64,000 nucleotides of DNA from JBAQMG01 sp049302575. Its GTDB lineage: Bacteria > Bacillota > Desulfitobacteriia > Desulfitobacteriales > Desulfitobacteriaceae. The DNA lies in contig JBAQMG010000051.1 in the NCBI GenBank assembly GCA_049302575.1, positions 1-64,000 of the forward strand, read 5' to 3'. The position numbers were made by a program, and so were the translations under genes. The stretch's first letter is position 1, and each line of letters starts with the position of its first letter. The notes beneath the pieces are model-generated. The model was not told where the DNA came from, searched no databases, and saw only the letters and a list, made by a program, of their open reading frames with translations. Positions 52,787 through 61,901 of this stretch are shown piece by piece.

Positions 52787-53889
52787 AAGGTCATATTATC
52801 TCTATGAACAATCTCTTCACCCACTAAACTCGGAATTAAATCAAGCATTTCTTTAGAATGTTTTCCTTGTACCATCAGTAACTCTTCACTACTTAGCTCT
52901 ACTAGACCACGGGCAATTTCTTGTCCGTTGGTATTTGTAATACGAATAAGTTCTTTTCTTCCCCAAGAACCCTTTACCCCGATTATTCCTTTGGGCAGTA
53001 AACTCTTCCCATCGTTAACTAGAGCACTCACTGCACCCTCATCAATTATTATAGTTCCTTCCGATAAACCTGCATACGCAATCCAACGTTTTCGCCCGAC
53101 TAAACCACGCTTCAGAGGAACAAAATAGGTTCCGCGAGGACGAAGTCCTTCAGTAATTCGCACAATCTCTTTCATACGTGAAGAATTCAAAAGCATCATT
53201 CCTATCCCGAATCGAGTGGCAACTCGAGCAGCCTGTAGTTTAGCAGCCATACCACCTGTTCCGATGACTGTACCAGCTCCACCCGCTACTGATTCAACTT
53301 CAGAAATATCTTTCACTTCTTCAATTAATTGAGCAGTTAGATCATCTTTAGGATTCGAAGTATAGAGACCGTCCACATCCGTTAAAATAATCAAAAGATC
53401 GGCTTGGACTAAACCTGCGACTAAAGCGGATAGGCGATCATTATCCCCAAAACAGAGCTCTTCCACAGCAACCGTGTCATTTTCATTAATGATCGGGACA
53501 GCTTGTAAGCGCAAAAGAGTCTCAATGGTATTCCTAGCATTACGATAACGCAACGGATTTGCCAAATCTGAACGTGTTAACAGAATCTGCGCACCTGTTA
53601 AATTATGGTCTTTAAGTAATTGAGCATACTTTCCAATTAACAAACCTTGTCCCACTGCTGCCAAGGCTTGTTTAGCAGAAATACCACGCGGTCTAGTTTT
53701 AAGCTGTAATTGCCCCATTCCTGCTGCAACCGCACCAGAACTAACAAGAATACATTCTATTCCTGCTTGATGCAGCAAAGCAATTACTCCAACAATTTCG
53801 GAGATAGCGGTTTCATCAAGACCGCCTTCTAGATGGTTCAAACTACTACTACCAATTTTTAACACAACTCTTCGGATTTCTCCAGTCAC
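52774..53889 (-). CDS. proB: Glutamate 5-kinase
   Basis: A 371-residue enzyme, first step of proline synthesis. The amino-acid-kinase domain (about 1-260) has VLKIGSSSL, LVSSGAVAAGM, NENDTVAVEE and the GTGGMAAKLQAA glycine loop. A C-terminal PUA domain (about 275-360) carries the IGVKGSWGRKELIRI region. It starts at GTG behind GGGGAG. Feedback inhibition by proline is usual for the family. The final residues and stop are contributed by an ATTAAGT repeat tract. Confidence 0.97.
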   Translation of the reverse strand: MTGEIRRVVLKIGSSSLNHLEGGLDETAISEIVGVIALLHQAGIECILVSSGAVAAGMGQLQLKTRPRGISAKQALAAVGQGLLIGKYAQLLKDHNLTGAQILLTRSDLANPLRYRNARNTIETLLRLQAVPIINENDTVAVEELCFGDNDRLSALVAGLVQADLLIILTDVDGLYTSNPKDDLTAQLIEEVKDISEVESVAGGAGTVIGTGGMAAKLQAARVATRFGIGMMLLNSSRMKEIVRITEGLRPRGTYFVPLKRGLVGRKRWIAYAGLSEGTIIIDEGAVSALVNDGKSLLPKGIIGVKGSWGRKELIRITNTNGQEIARGLVELSSEELLMVQGKHSKEMLDLIPSLVGEEIVHRDNMTLLNT

Positions 53890-54068
53890 CCAGAATACTC
53901 CCCTTCCACACTACAAATGTTAAGGATAATTATATCATGTACCGCTGATTAATGAAGTTTATCTATAACAAATATCCAGGATTGATTCTGCAATAAAATC
54001 AAATAAGACTCCTCCCATCCCTTTAAGGACAAAAGAAATCTTCGGTTGCACTACCTTAAAACTAATGG

Positions 54069-55133
54069 TTATCTGCCTAACGCCTCTAGTACGGCGTCGC
54101 CCATCGCACTTGTACTAAGAACTCGCTCTCCAGGTTTAGCAATATCTGAAGTTCTTAAGCCAGCTTCCAGAACGTTCTCGACAGCACGTTCAATTAAACT
54201 AGCCTTATCTTCTAAACCAAACGTACTTCGTAACATAAGTGCGGCTGAAAGGATAGTCGCTAAAGGATTAGCTAGATTTTTTCCAGCAATATCTGGTGCC
54301 GAACCATGGGCAGGTTCATAAAGACCCTTTACTCCGTTTAAGCTAGCTGAAGCCAACATACCGATGGAGCCTCCAAGCACCGAGGCTAAATCTGTGAGTA
54401 TATCACCAAACATATTTTCAGTAACTATCACGTCAAATTGTTCAGGATAGCGCACAAGTTGCATAGCGGCATTATCGACATACATATGAGTTAGCTCAAT
54501 ATTTGGAAACTCCTTGGCTACATCAAGGGTTACTTCCCGCCAAAAACGTGAGGATTCCAAAACATTGGCCTTATCAACAGAACACAGCTTTTTACGTCTT
54601 TGTTGAGCTGTTTGAAAACCTAAGCGAACAATACGACGAATTTCCTCATCAGAATAGATCAGAGTGTCAAAAGCTGCGGGAGGATTATCCGTCCTACCTT
54701 TTTGTCCAAAGTACAACCCTCCGGTAAGTTCACGAATGACAACTAGATCAACCTTCTGGATCACTTCAGGTTTTAAAGTCGAGGCAGAAATTAAGGCTGG
54801 AAAAATGTGGATTGGGCGGATGTTGGCAAATAGTCCCAAAGCTTTACGTAAGGCAAGTAGCCCAGCCATTTCTGGACGTTCAGTTGCTGGTAACGTATCC
54901 CATTTAGGACCACCCACTGCACCGAGTAAAATCGCCTCAGCTTTTTGACAAGCTTCCAGAGTCTTCTGAGGTAAGGCCTGTCCCTGGGCATCAATCGCAG
55001 CTCCACCAAAAAAATGCTCCTCATATTCCAGCTTTAATGGACTATCTACCATTACCGCTTGTAATACCCTTAGAGCTTGAGGTACTATCTCTTGACCTAT
55101 TCCATCACCAGGTAAAACTATAATTTTAGGCAT
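54069..55133 (-). CDS. leuB: 3-isopropylmalate dehydrogenase
   Basis: A 354-residue NAD-dependent enzyme of leucine synthesis. Seen: VLPGDGIGQEIVPQALRV, LLGAVGGPKWD, RELTGGLYFG (substrate Arg/Tyr), HMYVDNAAMQLV, TENMFGDILTDLASV and the NAD-binding EPAHGSAPDIAGK. Its first 8 bases overlap leuD. It is the last gene of the branched-chain amino acid operon; I see no clear terminator behind it. Confidence 0.97.
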   Translation of the reverse strand: MPKIIVLPGDGIGQEIVPQALRVLQAVMVDSPLKLEYEEHFFGGAAIDAQGQALPQKTLEACQKAEAILLGAVGGPKWDTLPATERPEMAGLLALRKALGLFANIRPIHIFPALISASTLKPEVIQKVDLVVIRELTGGLYFGQKGRTDNPPAAFDTLIYSDEEIRRIVRLGFQTAQQRRKKLCSVDKANVLESSRFWREVTLDVAKEFPNIELTHMYVDNAAMQLVRYPEQFDVIVTENMFGDILTDLASVLGGSIGMLASASLNGVKGLYEPAHGSAPDIAGKNLANPLATILSAALMLRSTFGLEDKASLIERAVENVLEAGLRTSDIAKPGERVLSTSAMGDAVLEALGR

Positions 55134-55614
55134 CTTTTTTCCTCCCTCGAATATACGGTGCTAAACCACCTGCATTAATCAATTCCTGCATAAACGGTGG
55201 AAAAGGTCGCGCCTGAAAGGTAGTTTCCCTCGTTAAATTATCAATTCGTCCACTTTCTAAATCCACTATAACTTCTTCTCCAGGAGATAGTCCTGCTACA
55301 GCTTCTGAACATTCCAAGATCGGCAGCCCAATATTTAAAGCATTACGATAAAAAATCCTAGCAAAAGATTCAGCGATAACTACCTTAACCCCAGAGGCTT
55401 TAATGGCAATGGGAGCATGTTCTCGTGAAGAACCACAACCAAAATTTTTCCCAGCTACTAAAATATCTCCCGGTTGCACATGTTGTGCAAAACTTAAATC
55501 TCCATCTTCCATACAATGAGCAGCAAGATGTTCAGGAGTAGAACTATTAAGATAACGAGCTGGAATAATTACGTCGGTATCAACATCATTACCAAACTTC
55601 CACACTTTACCCAT
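55126..55614 (-). CDS. leuD: 3-isopropylmalate dehydratase small subunit
   Basis: A 162-residue swivel-domain subunit of isopropylmalate isomerase. Conserved DTDVIIPARYL near the start and GKNFGCGSSREHAPIAIK with the substrate-binding SSREHAP loop. The short length places it in the clostridial/archaeal-type family matching its LeuC. The ATG at 55614 lies 2 bases after leuC, with GGGAGGTG inside the leuC end; an ATG at 55650 overlapping leuC is less likely. Confidence 0.95.
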   Translation of the reverse strand: MGKVWKFGNDVDTDVIIPARYLNSSTPEHLAAHCMEDGDLSFAQHVQPGDILVAGKNFGCGSSREHAPIAIKASGVKVVIAESFARIFYRNALNIGLPILECSEAVAGLSPGEEVIVDLESGRIDNLTRETTFQARPFPPFMQELINAGGLAPYIRGRKKDA

Positions 55615-55615
55615 C

Positions 55616-56881
55616 TTATAGCACCTCCCTAGGATGAACAATTTCTCCACGAATAGCCGAGGCCGCTGCGACTGCAGGATTACACAAATAAACTTCGCTT
55701 TCCGGATGTCCCATTCGTCCTACAAAGTTACGATTAGTCGTTGCTAAAGCTTTTTCACCTTTGGCAAGAATACCCATATGTCCACCTAGACAAGGACCAC
55801 AAGTTGGCGTACTCACAGCAGCACCAGCTGCAACTAAAGCATCGATAATCCCTTCTTTTAAAGCCTGACGATAAATAGTTTGAGTCCCAGGGAAAACCAA
55901 CAAACGAATTTCAGGATGAACTTGTCTGCCACGCAATATTTCAGCAGCTACACGCAAATCCTCAATCCTTCCATTCGTACATGAACCAATGACCACTTGA
56001 TCAATTTTAATTCCACTGGCCTCTTCAACCGCTTTAGAATTTTCTGGCAAATGTGGAAAAGCGACTTGCAAGGGTATATCGGCGACGTTAAACTCCATAA
56101 CATTAGCATAATCTGCATCCCTGTCACTATAATAGCTAGAATAGGAACGACGGGCCAGACCTTCTAAATACTCGAAGGTTTTTTCATCTGGTGCTATAAT
56201 TCCATTTTTAGCCCCTGCCTCAATCGCCATATTACACATCGTAAAACGATTATCCATTGATAACGCAGAAATTCCTTCACCAGTAAACTCCATGGCTTGA
56301 TAACGAGCACCATCGACACCAATCTTACCAATAATATAGAGAATAAAATCTTTTCCGCCAACCCACTGTTGAAACTTATTTCCATTAAAAACAAATTTAA
56401 TTGACTCTGGTACACGGAACCAAGCTTCCCCAGTTGCCAGTCCAGCCGCTAAATCAGTGCTCCCAACCCCAGTTGCAAAAGCCCCTAGCGCTCCGTAAGT
56501 ACAAGTATGAGAATCAGCCCCAATAATACAATCCCCTGGTAAGGTAATCCCCAACTCAGGTAACAGGCAATGTTCTATGCCCATTCGACCTACATCATAA
56601 AAATGCTCAACATCGTGTTTACGTGCAAACTCCCGGATAACCTTGCATTGTTCAGCCGAAGCAATATCTTTATTTGGTACAAAATGATCTAAAACTAAAG
56701 CAACCTTTTTGGCATCAAACACTTCACTAGATCCAAATTTCTCAAATTCTCGAATTGCAACAGGTGCAGTGATATCATTGGCTAAAACTAGATCTAATTT
56801 GGCAGTGATCAATTGACCTGGGACAACTTCAGCCAAACCAGCGTGTTTGGCAAGAATTTTTTCTGTAATAGTCATGGCCAT
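55616..56881 (-). CDS. leuC: 3-isopropylmalate dehydratase large subunit
   Basis: A 421-residue aconitase-family enzyme. 4Fe-4S ligands: Cys in VIGSCTNGRIEDL and the CxxC of PTCGPCLGGH. Further motifs are DSHTCTYGALGAF and FVGRMGHPESEVYLCNP. Size matches the short LeuC/HacA-type subfamily. AAAGGAGG lies 10 bases before the ATG, about 25 bases after leuA. Confidence 0.97.
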   Translation of the reverse strand: MAMTITEKILAKHAGLAEVVPGQLITAKLDLVLANDITAPVAIREFEKFGSSEVFDAKKVALVLDHFVPNKDIASAEQCKVIREFARKHDVEHFYDVGRMGIEHCLLPELGITLPGDCIIGADSHTCTYGALGAFATGVGSTDLAAGLATGEAWFRVPESIKFVFNGNKFQQWVGGKDFILYIIGKIGVDGARYQAMEFTGEGISALSMDNRFTMCNMAIEAGAKNGIIAPDEKTFEYLEGLARRSYSSYYSDRDADYANVMEFNVADIPLQVAFPHLPENSKAVEEASGIKIDQVVIGSCTNGRIEDLRVAAEILRGRQVHPEIRLLVFPGTQTIYRQALKEGIIDALVAAGAAVSTPTCGPCLGGHMGILAKGEKALATTNRNFVGRMGHPESEVYLCNPAVAAASAIRGEIVHPREVL

Positions 56882-56906
56882 CCGAAATTTACCTCCTTTT
56901 CAAGGT

Positions 56907-58436
56907 CTAGCTCTTTTGTTTACGAAACTCAATCCAGCCACGTTCCAAAGCTCGGTTTACAGCCTGCAGATAAGCGTTAACACTGGATTGGATAATATCA
57001 GTACTTATCCCTCTCCCGACAACAAGGTGCTCAGCGAAATCAACCGTCACAACAACTTCACCTTGAGCATCTTCACCACCATCAATGGCCTGAAGAACAT
57101 AGTTAATTAACTTTCCCTTAATGCCTAATACTTTATCAATTCCCTTAAAGGCAGCGTCAACGGGGCCATCTCCACTAGCAGTTTCCTCATAAAGTTGCTC
57201 TTGAAACATTAAACCTATCATCGCAGTAGGAACGATTCGTGTTCCACTAGATACTTGTAAATAATCCAAAACAATCAAGTCAGTTTTTTCAGTTATAATT
57301 TCGACCAAAGAAAACAAATCGGCGGTAGTCACTTCGCGTTTGCGTTCAGCTAAAATTTTAAAACGACTAAACATTTCGTCAAGAGCTTGATCAGCCAATT
57401 CCAAGCCTAATTCAGACAAACGTTGGCGAACTGCATGTCTACCAGAATGTTTTCCTAAAACAATAGTATCAGCATCAAGTCCTATTGAACTCGGCAACAT
57501 AATTTCATAGGTCGACCGCTCTTTAAGCATTCCATCTTGGTGAATACCTGACTCGTGCGCAAAAGCGTTTTTACCCACGATGGCTTTATTATTCTGAACC
57601 ATCATGCCCGTTAAACGACTAACTAAATGACTGGTACGGGCAATCTCCGTTGTTATAATCCCTGTTTCTATTCCGTATTGATCCTTGCGTGTACGTAAAA
57701 CCATCGCAAGTTCCTCTAAAGCGGCATTTCCCGCCCTTTCACCAATACCGTTGATAGTACACTCTAACTGATGCACTCCAACTTTGAGGGCAGCCAGAGA
57801 ATTAGCGACTGCTAACCCTAAGTCATTATGGCAATGAACGCTTACAGCCACCTTTTCAATCCCAATGGTCTTTTGCATCACTGCCTTAATAAAAGCAGCA
57901 AATTCTTCAGGGGTAGCATAGCCAACAGTATCAGGAATATTTAGTACTGTAGCGCCTGCCTCAATGACACCTGAAAACACTTTAGCCAAAAAATCGACGT
58001 CACTACGCGAAGCATCTTCCGCACTAAACTCCACGTCGCTAACTTTAGATTTTGCTAAACGGACGGATCGAACTGCCTGTTCTAATACATCTTGAGAAGA
58101 CTTTTGGAGTTTGTATTGCATATGTATAGGTGAAGTTGCAATAAACGTGTGAATACGCGGACTTTCGGCCCCTGAAATAGCCTCCCAAGCGGTTTCAATA
58201 TCTTTTTCTTGGGTGCGTGCCAAAGCAGCGACCCCTACATTACGAACCTCTAAAGCAATTCGGCGTACAGCCTGAAAATCTCCCGGAGAGGCAACTGGAA
58301 AACCAGCCTCTAGAACATCCACGCCAAGTTTAGCCAACTGACGAGCAATTTGGAGTTTTTCTTCAACATTAAGGGCTACCCCTGGGGACTGCTCGCCGTC
58401 TCTTAGTGTTGTATCAAAAATTTTAATTCGACGCAT
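56907..58436 (-). CDS. leuA: 2-isopropylmalate synthase
   Basis: A 509-residue enzyme, committed step of leucine synthesis. The catalytic TIM barrel (about 1-270) has DTTLRDGEQSPGVALN, SVHCHNDLGLAVANSLAAL (metal His-x-His) and NGIGERAGNAALEE. FAHESGIHQDGMLK lies in the linker, and a C-terminal LeuA regulatory domain (about 370-509) should sense leucine. Length equals Bacillus LeuA. An unusually long gap (190 bases with two hairpins) separates it from ilvC. Confidence 0.97.
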   Translation of the reverse strand: MRRIKIFDTTLRDGEQSPGVALNVEEKLQIARQLAKLGVDVLEAGFPVASPGDFQAVRRIALEVRNVGVAALARTQEKDIETAWEAISGAESPRIHTFIATSPIHMQYKLQKSSQDVLEQAVRSVRLAKSKVSDVEFSAEDASRSDVDFLAKVFSGVIEAGATVLNIPDTVGYATPEEFAAFIKAVMQKTIGIEKVAVSVHCHNDLGLAVANSLAALKVGVHQLECTINGIGERAGNAALEELAMVLRTRKDQYGIETGIITTEIARTSHLVSRLTGMMVQNNKAIVGKNAFAHESGIHQDGMLKERSTYEIMLPSSIGLDADTIVLGKHSGRHAVRQRLSELGLELADQALDEMFSRFKILAERKREVTTADLFSLVEIITEKTDLIVLDYLQVSSGTRIVPTAMIGLMFQEQLYEETASGDGPVDAAFKGIDKVLGIKGKLINYVLQAIDGGEDAQGEVVVTVDFAEHLVVGRGISTDIIQSSVNAYLQAVNRALERGWIEFRKQKS

Positions 58437-58479
58437 TCAGTCAGCGCCCCCCTTTTGATAATGCATAAGTCTTATTTAT

Positions 58480-58523
58480 AACAGAAGTTATAAGTCGGGA
58501 ATATCCGACATATAACTTCTGTT
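58480..58523. promoter_or_regulatory. Long hairpin upstream of leuA
   Basis: AACAGAAGTTAT ... ATAACTTCTGTT arms with an inner GTCGG/CCGAC pair (58480-58523) form a near-perfect cruciform or RNA hairpin. No T-tract, so it is not a simple terminator. It sits within the ilv-leu operon. Confidence 0.55.
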
Positions 58524-58558
58524 CTTCCTCTGGTAGTTTTATTTTCTTCTAAACACTC

Positions 58559-58575
58559 GTGCTCCTTTGGAGCAC
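58559..58575. promoter_or_regulatory. Short hairpin between ilvC and leuA
   Basis: GTGCTCC / GGAGCAC with a 3-base loop, about 50 bases past ilvC. With the hairpin at 58480 it could tune the ratio of ilv to leu mRNA. Confidence 0.45.
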
Positions 58576-58625
58576 TTACTATAATGAAAATGACTATTTT
58601 CTTGCCATATTCTAGTTCTTGGTTT

Positions 58626-59630
58626 CTAGTCTGCTTTAGGTTTGGGTAGCCAACTCATCATCCCACGTAACTCTTTGCCGACTTTTTCGATGAGATGGTT
58701 TTCTTCTTGACGAGCAACCGCATTAAAGGCAGGGCGATTTGCTTGGTTTTCCAGTAACCAGGATTTAGCAAACTGTCCATTTTGAATTTCTTCTAACACC
58801 TTTTTCATTTCTAGGCGAGTTTGTTGATTAATAATTCGTTTACCCACAACTTGATCACCATATTGGGCAGTATCAGAAACTGAATAGCGCATGCGGGTTA
58901 AACCGCCTTCGTACATTAAGTCCACAATTAATTTTAACTCATGTAGGCATTCGAAATAAGCAATCTCTGGCTGATATCCAGCTTCAACCAAGGTATCAAA
59001 ACCAGCTTTTACTAGCTCGCTAGCTCCTCCACAAAGGACTGCTTGTTCTCCAAAAAGATCTGTTTCGGTTTCTTCACCGAACGTTGTTTCCAAAACACCA
59101 GCTCGGGTTGAACCAATTCCTTTGGCATAGGCCATTGCTAACTCTCTTGCTTTTCCAGTGGCATCCTGATGTACTGCGATCAAAGCAGGTACTCCCGCTC
59201 CCTCTGTATAGGTGCGTCGAACTAAATGACCAGGACTCTTCGGTGCAACCATGAAAACGTCGACGTCTTTAGGCGGTACAATTTGTCCATAGTGAATATT
59301 GAAACCATGGGAAAAGACGAGCGCTTTACCCGTAGTAAGATAAGGTTTTATCTCAGCGTGGTAAATTGCACTTTGTCTTTCATCTGGTAATAGAATTTGG
59401 ATAACATCAGCACGGGCTGCAGCCTCTGCAACTGTTAAAACCTCAAAACCAGCACTTTCAGCCAGTTTCCGGCGCGCACTATCCGAGCGTAAGCCAATAA
59501 GCACTGTTAGTCCAGAATCTTTTAAATTTTGGGCTTGCGCATGGCCTTGACTACCATAACCCATGACCGCAATCACCTTACCCTTTAATAAATCCAGATT
59601 CGCATCGGCGTCATAAAACATTTTAGCCAT
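58626..59630 (-). CDS. ilvC: Ketol-acid reductoisomerase (class I)
   Basis: A 334-residue NADPH-dependent enzyme making dihydroxy acids for valine, isoleucine and leucine. Rossmann loop VMGYGSQGHAQAQNL, cofactor-specificity loop LRSDSARRKLAE, HGFNIHYGQIVPP and the Mg-binding GEETETDLFGEQAVLCGG. The short form, as in most bacteria. GGAAGATG region lies before the ATG; about 120 bases after ilvN. Confidence 0.98.
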   Translation of the reverse strand: MAKMFYDADANLDLLKGKVIAVMGYGSQGHAQAQNLKDSGLTVLIGLRSDSARRKLAESAGFEVLTVAEAAARADVIQILLPDERQSAIYHAEIKPYLTTGKALVFSHGFNIHYGQIVPPKDVDVFMVAPKSPGHLVRRTYTEGAGVPALIAVHQDATGKARELAMAYAKGIGSTRAGVLETTFGEETETDLFGEQAVLCGGASELVKAGFDTLVEAGYQPEIAYFECLHELKLIVDLMYEGGLTRMRYSVSDTAQYGDQVVGKRIINQQTRLEMKKVLEEIQNGQFAKSWLLENQANRPAFNAVARQEENHLIEKVGKELRGMMSWLPKPKAD

Positions 59631-59747
59631 TAGTTCATCTTCCTTTCCTTTTCCAACATCTTGATTTATCTTACTATCATTCCATTAAAATTCCAAGTTT
59701 CGGTTAAATGGCATGTAGTGATAGCCTAGGCTATAGTTCTTAAAATT

Positions 59748-60227
59748 CTAACTATCCGAGCGCATGATCGCTATTGTCCCCGTGCGAACAAGTTCCAAAA
59801 GACCATAAGTACGCATCGTACGTACAAAAGCATCAATTTTTTCTACGTCACCCGTTAATTCCACCGTGAGGTTACTCCGTCCCATATCTACTACTCTCCC
59901 TCGGAAAACATCGACCGTTTGCAAAACTTCCAGACGTGATTCAGCATTGACCTTAACCCGAACTAAGGCTAACTCTCTGTCAACGATTGTTTCCTTCGTC
60001 AAATCGGTTACTTTGTGAACTTCAACCAATTTATAAAGTTGTTTGCTGACCTGTTCTATAATTTGATCATCCCCGTTGACCACAATTGTCATCCGTGAAA
60101 TACTGGGATTTTCAGTTTGACAAACAGAAAGACTATCAATATTATAAGCCCTTCGAGCAAACAATCCCGCTACCCTCGTTAGGACACCAGGATGGTTTTC
60201 GACGAGCACTGCTAAAGTATGCAACAT
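59748..60227 (-). CDS. ilvN: Acetolactate synthase small (regulatory) subunit
   Basis: A 159-residue regulatory subunit. The N-terminal ACT domain (LAVLVENHPGVLTRVAGLFARRAYNIDSL in part) binds valine; a second ferredoxin-like domain follows. It activates IlvB and gives feedback control. GGGAGGT lies before the ATG, 5 bases after ilvB. Confidence 0.96.
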   Translation of the reverse strand: MLHTLAVLVENHPGVLTRVAGLFARRAYNIDSLSVCQTENPSISRMTIVVNGDDQIIEQVSKQLYKLVEVHKVTDLTKETIVDRELALVRVKVNAESRLEVLQTVDVFRGRVVDMGRSNLTVELTGDVEKIDAFVRTMRTYGLLELVRTGTIAIMRSDS

Positions 60228-60232
60228 CTCTT

Positions 60233-61894
60233 CTACCTCCCTAGCATTTCAGTAATTGCGCTGCCTGGTACAACCATCGGTAAAACTTCTTCGTCAGGTG
60301 AAATAATAAAATCCATCAGCACAGGACCTGGAAAGGCCATCGCCTCTTGCAAACAGTCTTTAACCCCCTCAGCAGTAGTTACCCGAATTCCTTTTATCCC
60401 ATAGGCCTCGGCAAGTTTAACAAAATCAGGATTAGCATGCAGTTGAATCTCACTATATCTGCCGTCACAAAACATTGTTTGCCACTGTCTTACTAAACCT
60501 AAAACTCCATTGTTCATGAGCACAATTTTAACAGGGAGCTTATGTTGGGCAATAGTAGCTAACTCCTGAATGCTCATCTGCAAGGATCCATCCCCAGTAA
60601 TCAGAACTACTGTCTTTTCCGGTTCGGCAACTTGAGCCCCGATCGCAGCAGGAAGTCCAAAACCCATAGTTCCGAGTCCTCCACTCGTGACTAATTGCCG
60701 AGCATATTGAGTCGGATAACATTGAGCCACCCACATTTGATGCTGTCCTACATCTGTGGCAATAATAGCCTCATCTCCAGCAATTTCAGCAACACTTTCG
60801 AGGATCATTTGAGGAGAAAGGCGTCCATCTTGCTCGTAACGCAAAGGAAAATCTTTTTGCCAAGACCGTATTTGCTCCCACCAGCCGGTTACCTGCGGAG
60901 GAACCAAGCGAGGAACTAACTCTTCAAGAACCAAACGAACATCGCCTACAATAGGAATATTCGGACGGACAACTTTACCTATTTCAGCAGGATCAATATC
61001 AATATGCACGATTTTAGCCTTAATAGCGAACTTATGCCCTAAGCCACTGGTTACGCGGTCGTCGAAACGCACACCAAGTGCGATTAATAAATCGCAATCA
61101 TCTACGGCATAATTTGCGGCTACGATACCATGCATCCCAACCATCCCCAAAAAATTGGCATGCTTCGAAGGTAAACAGCCCAAACCCATCAGCGTAGTAA
61201 CCACGGGCAGATTACATTTTTCTACCAAATACCTTAAGGCTTCAGCTGCTCCGGCCGTAATAACCCCTCCACCAGCATAAACAACTGGTCTGGAGCTTTT
61301 AGCAATTGCTTTAGCTAATTCCTCAATTTGTCCACTATTCCCTTTACCGAAAACCTTATAACTTTTTAAAGCCATTTTTGAAGATGCCGGCTCAACTTCT
61401 TTTTGGTTAAGAATGTCTTTGGGTAAATCAATTAAGACCGGCCCAGGACGACCTGTCCGAGCAATATAAAATGCTTCTTTTACTATTCGAGGCAGTTCCC
61501 TAGCATCTTTAACAATATAGGAATGTTTTGTAATGGGTATGGTAATTCCAGTAATATCAGCCTCCTGAAAAGAATCGGTTCCCAGTAATCCCGTGGGTAC
61601 CTGACCGGTTAAAATAACCATAGGTATCGAATCCATATAGGCATTCGCTATTCCAGTAACTAGATTAGTAGCGCCCGGACCAGAAGTCGCTAAACATACT
61701 CCTACTTTAGCACTTACACGTGCATATCCATCTGCAGCATGTACAGCACCCTGTTCGTGACGTACTAAGACATGCCGAATATGGCTTTTAAGCAAAGCAT
61801 CAAGCAAAGCAAGCAGAACAGCACCAGGAAATCCGAAAATAACTTCGACTTCCTCTTGTTCTAAAGCTTCCAATAAGATTTCCGCACCATTCAC
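60233..61894 (-). CDS. ilvB: Acetolactate synthase large (catalytic) subunit
   Basis: A ThDP/FAD enzyme of about 553 residues joining pyruvate units (or pyruvate and 2-oxobutyrate). FGFPGAVLLALLDAL, the proton-relay Glu in RHEQGAVHAADGYAR, the ThDP motif GDGSLQMSIQELAT ... NNGVLGLVRQWQ. I place the start at GTG 61894 (VNGAEILLEALEQ), 10 bases behind AAGGTGAG and 7 bases after ilvD. An ATG at 61936, overlapping ilvD by 35 bases, lacks a site. Confidence 0.95.
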   Translation of the reverse strand: MNGAEILLEALEQEEVEVIFGFPGAVLLALLDALLKSHIRHVLVRHEQGAVHAADGYARVSAKVGVCLATSGPGATNLVTGIANAYMDSIPMVILTGQVPTGLLGTDSFQEADITGITIPITKHSYIVKDARELPRIVKEAFYIARTGRPGPVLIDLPKDILNQKEVEPASSKMALKSYKVFGKGNSGQIEELAKAIAKSSRPVVYAGGGVITAGAAEALRYLVEKCNLPVVTTLMGLGCLPSKHANFLGMVGMHGIVAANYAVDDCDLLIALGVRFDDRVTSGLGHKFAIKAKIVHIDIDPAEIGKVVRPNIPIVGDVRLVLEELVPRLVPPQVTGWWEQIRSWQKDFPLRYEQDGRLSPQMILESVAEIAGDEAIIATDVGQHQMWVAQCYPTQYARQLVTSGGLGTMGFGLPAAIGAQVAEPEKTVVLITGDGSLQMSIQELATIAQHKLPVKIVLMNNGVLGLVRQWQTMFCDGRYSEIQLHANPDFVKLAEAYGIKGIRVTTAEGVKDCLQEAMAFPGPVLMDFIISPDEEVLPMVVPGSAITEMLGR

Positions 61895-61901
61895 TTTAGC
61901 T

